Source of the DNA: Gammaproteobacteria bacterium RIFCSPHIGHO2_02_FULL_42_13
Lineage (GTDB): Bacteria > Pseudomonadota > Gammaproteobacteria > UBA12402
NCBI GenBank assembly: GCA_001801405.1
Contig: MGXQ01000078.1
Location: 1 to 32,376 of the forward strand
Direction of reading: 5' to 3'
DNA: 32,376 nt
Part shown: one piece after another, positions 31,852 through 32,376 of the stretch
Position numbering within the stretch: the first letter of the stretch is position 1
Layout of the letters: the number at the start of each line of letters is the position of its first letter
The notes under the pieces: model-generated
Told to the model about the DNA's origin: nothing
Database searches by the model: none
The model's input: only the letters and a program-made list of their open reading frames with translations
Position numbers and translations under genes: made by a program

Positions 31852-32376
31852 ATGAAATGGATTAATCGACATTGGAAAACGCGTATTTTTATTATCGTTA
31901 CCATTCTCTTTACGGCTTGGCTTATTTTTGATGCACATCAAATAACAACACAAGCCAACAAACCCACCAACCCGGATACCTTCATGACCGATATTCATGC
32001 CATGCAAATCGACCTACTGGGCAAAGTGCACACCACGCTGAGCGGACCCAACGCAACACATTATGAACAAGATGATACCACTCTGTTCGACAACCCATAC
32101 TACATTACAAAAAGCGCACAAGGGCCGCCTTGGCATATTTTGGGTGATCACGGAAAAGCTATCGGCGGCATGAACACGATCATACTTTGGGGTCATGTTT
32201 TGATCTTTCAACCACCGGGCAAAAATAGCCAAAATTTAACCCTCACAACCAGCCGTTTGACTTATTACCCCGACCGATCGTTTGCCGAAACCGATCAACC
32301 AGTTACCCTAACGCAACCTGGCAATCTAACGCATGGAGTGGGTCTACAAGCTGATTTAAAAACCGGCTATATCAAA
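31852..32376 (+). CDS. lptC: LPS export protein LptC (cut by the window end)
   Basis: An open frame of 175 codons with no stop runs off the window. It starts with ATG directly after the kdsC stop. The product has one N-terminal membrane helix (about residues 12-26) and then the LptC beta-jellyroll pattern: PWHILGDHGKAIGG, VLIFQPPG, LTTSRLTYYPDRSFAETDQPV. LptC is the bitopic part of the LptBFGC machine that lifts lipopolysaccharide from the inner membrane to the LptA bridge. Position after kdsD-kdsC is the standard one; lptA and lptB should follow outside. Confidence 0.9.
   Translation, partial: MKWINRHWKTRIFIIVTILFTAWLIFDAHQITTQANKPTNPDTFMTDIHAMQIDLLGKVHTTLSGPNATHYEQDDTTLFDNPYYITKSAQGPPWHILGDHGKAIGGMNTIILWGHVLIFQPPGKNSQNLTLTTSRLTYYPDRSFAETDQPVTLTQPGNLTHGVGLQADLKTGYIK

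Overview
The window reads as a piece of a chromosome from a host-associated gammaproteobacterium of the order Legionellales (Legionella / Coxiella / Berkiella / Aquicella side). The reasons are the AT-leaning, densely packed housekeeping genes with typical gammaproteobacterial order, an ankyrin protein closely resembling the Legionella Dot/Icm effector AnkH (LegA3), a small membrane protein of the IcmC/IcmD (DotE/DotP) type, a PmrA-type direct repeat, and many short palindromic repeats starting GTCATTCCGG. Species cannot be told from sequence reading alone.

Layout. 1-340: tandem palindromic repeat units. 425-3000: yciO, diverging from yciB-smrB-like, then udk. 3073-5335: a 27-codon acidic reading frame and ligA. 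5384-8373: an accessory cassette with a HEPN/MNT toxin-antitoxin pair, the AnkH-like gene, a large nested palindrome and an unknown 120-residue protein. 8412-8570: a candidate small RNA with a PmrA-like box at its promoter and a strong terminator at its end. 8645-8860: a MITE-like inverted repeat. 8864-13017: zipA and smc. In many gammaproteobacteria smc, zipA and ligA lie together, so the 3.5 kb between zipA and ligA looks inserted.

13243-14460 (minus): a tight trio made of a FimT/GspH pseudopilin, an IcmC/IcmD-like membrane protein and an EexN-like lipoprotein. It diverges from nadE by only 22 bp. nadE and dacB follow on the plus strand. bamD (minus) and rluD (plus), normally back-to-back neighbours, are pushed apart by a second MITE-like element and a VapBC-type module. 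rluD-pgeF-degQ-membrane fusion protein-RND pump form a tight plus-strand run, followed by an Asr-like small exported protein.

27213-32376: the Mla phospholipid-transport operon (mlaFEDCB, minus) diverges from kdsD-kdsC-lptC (plus; lptC is cut by the window end). Envelope upkeep is the dominant theme of the core genes: BamD, DegQ, PBP4, Mla, the Kdo pathway and LptC. Interaction with other cells or hosts and mobile-element activity dominate the accessory parts. All functions are read from motifs and remembered family features; no search was run.
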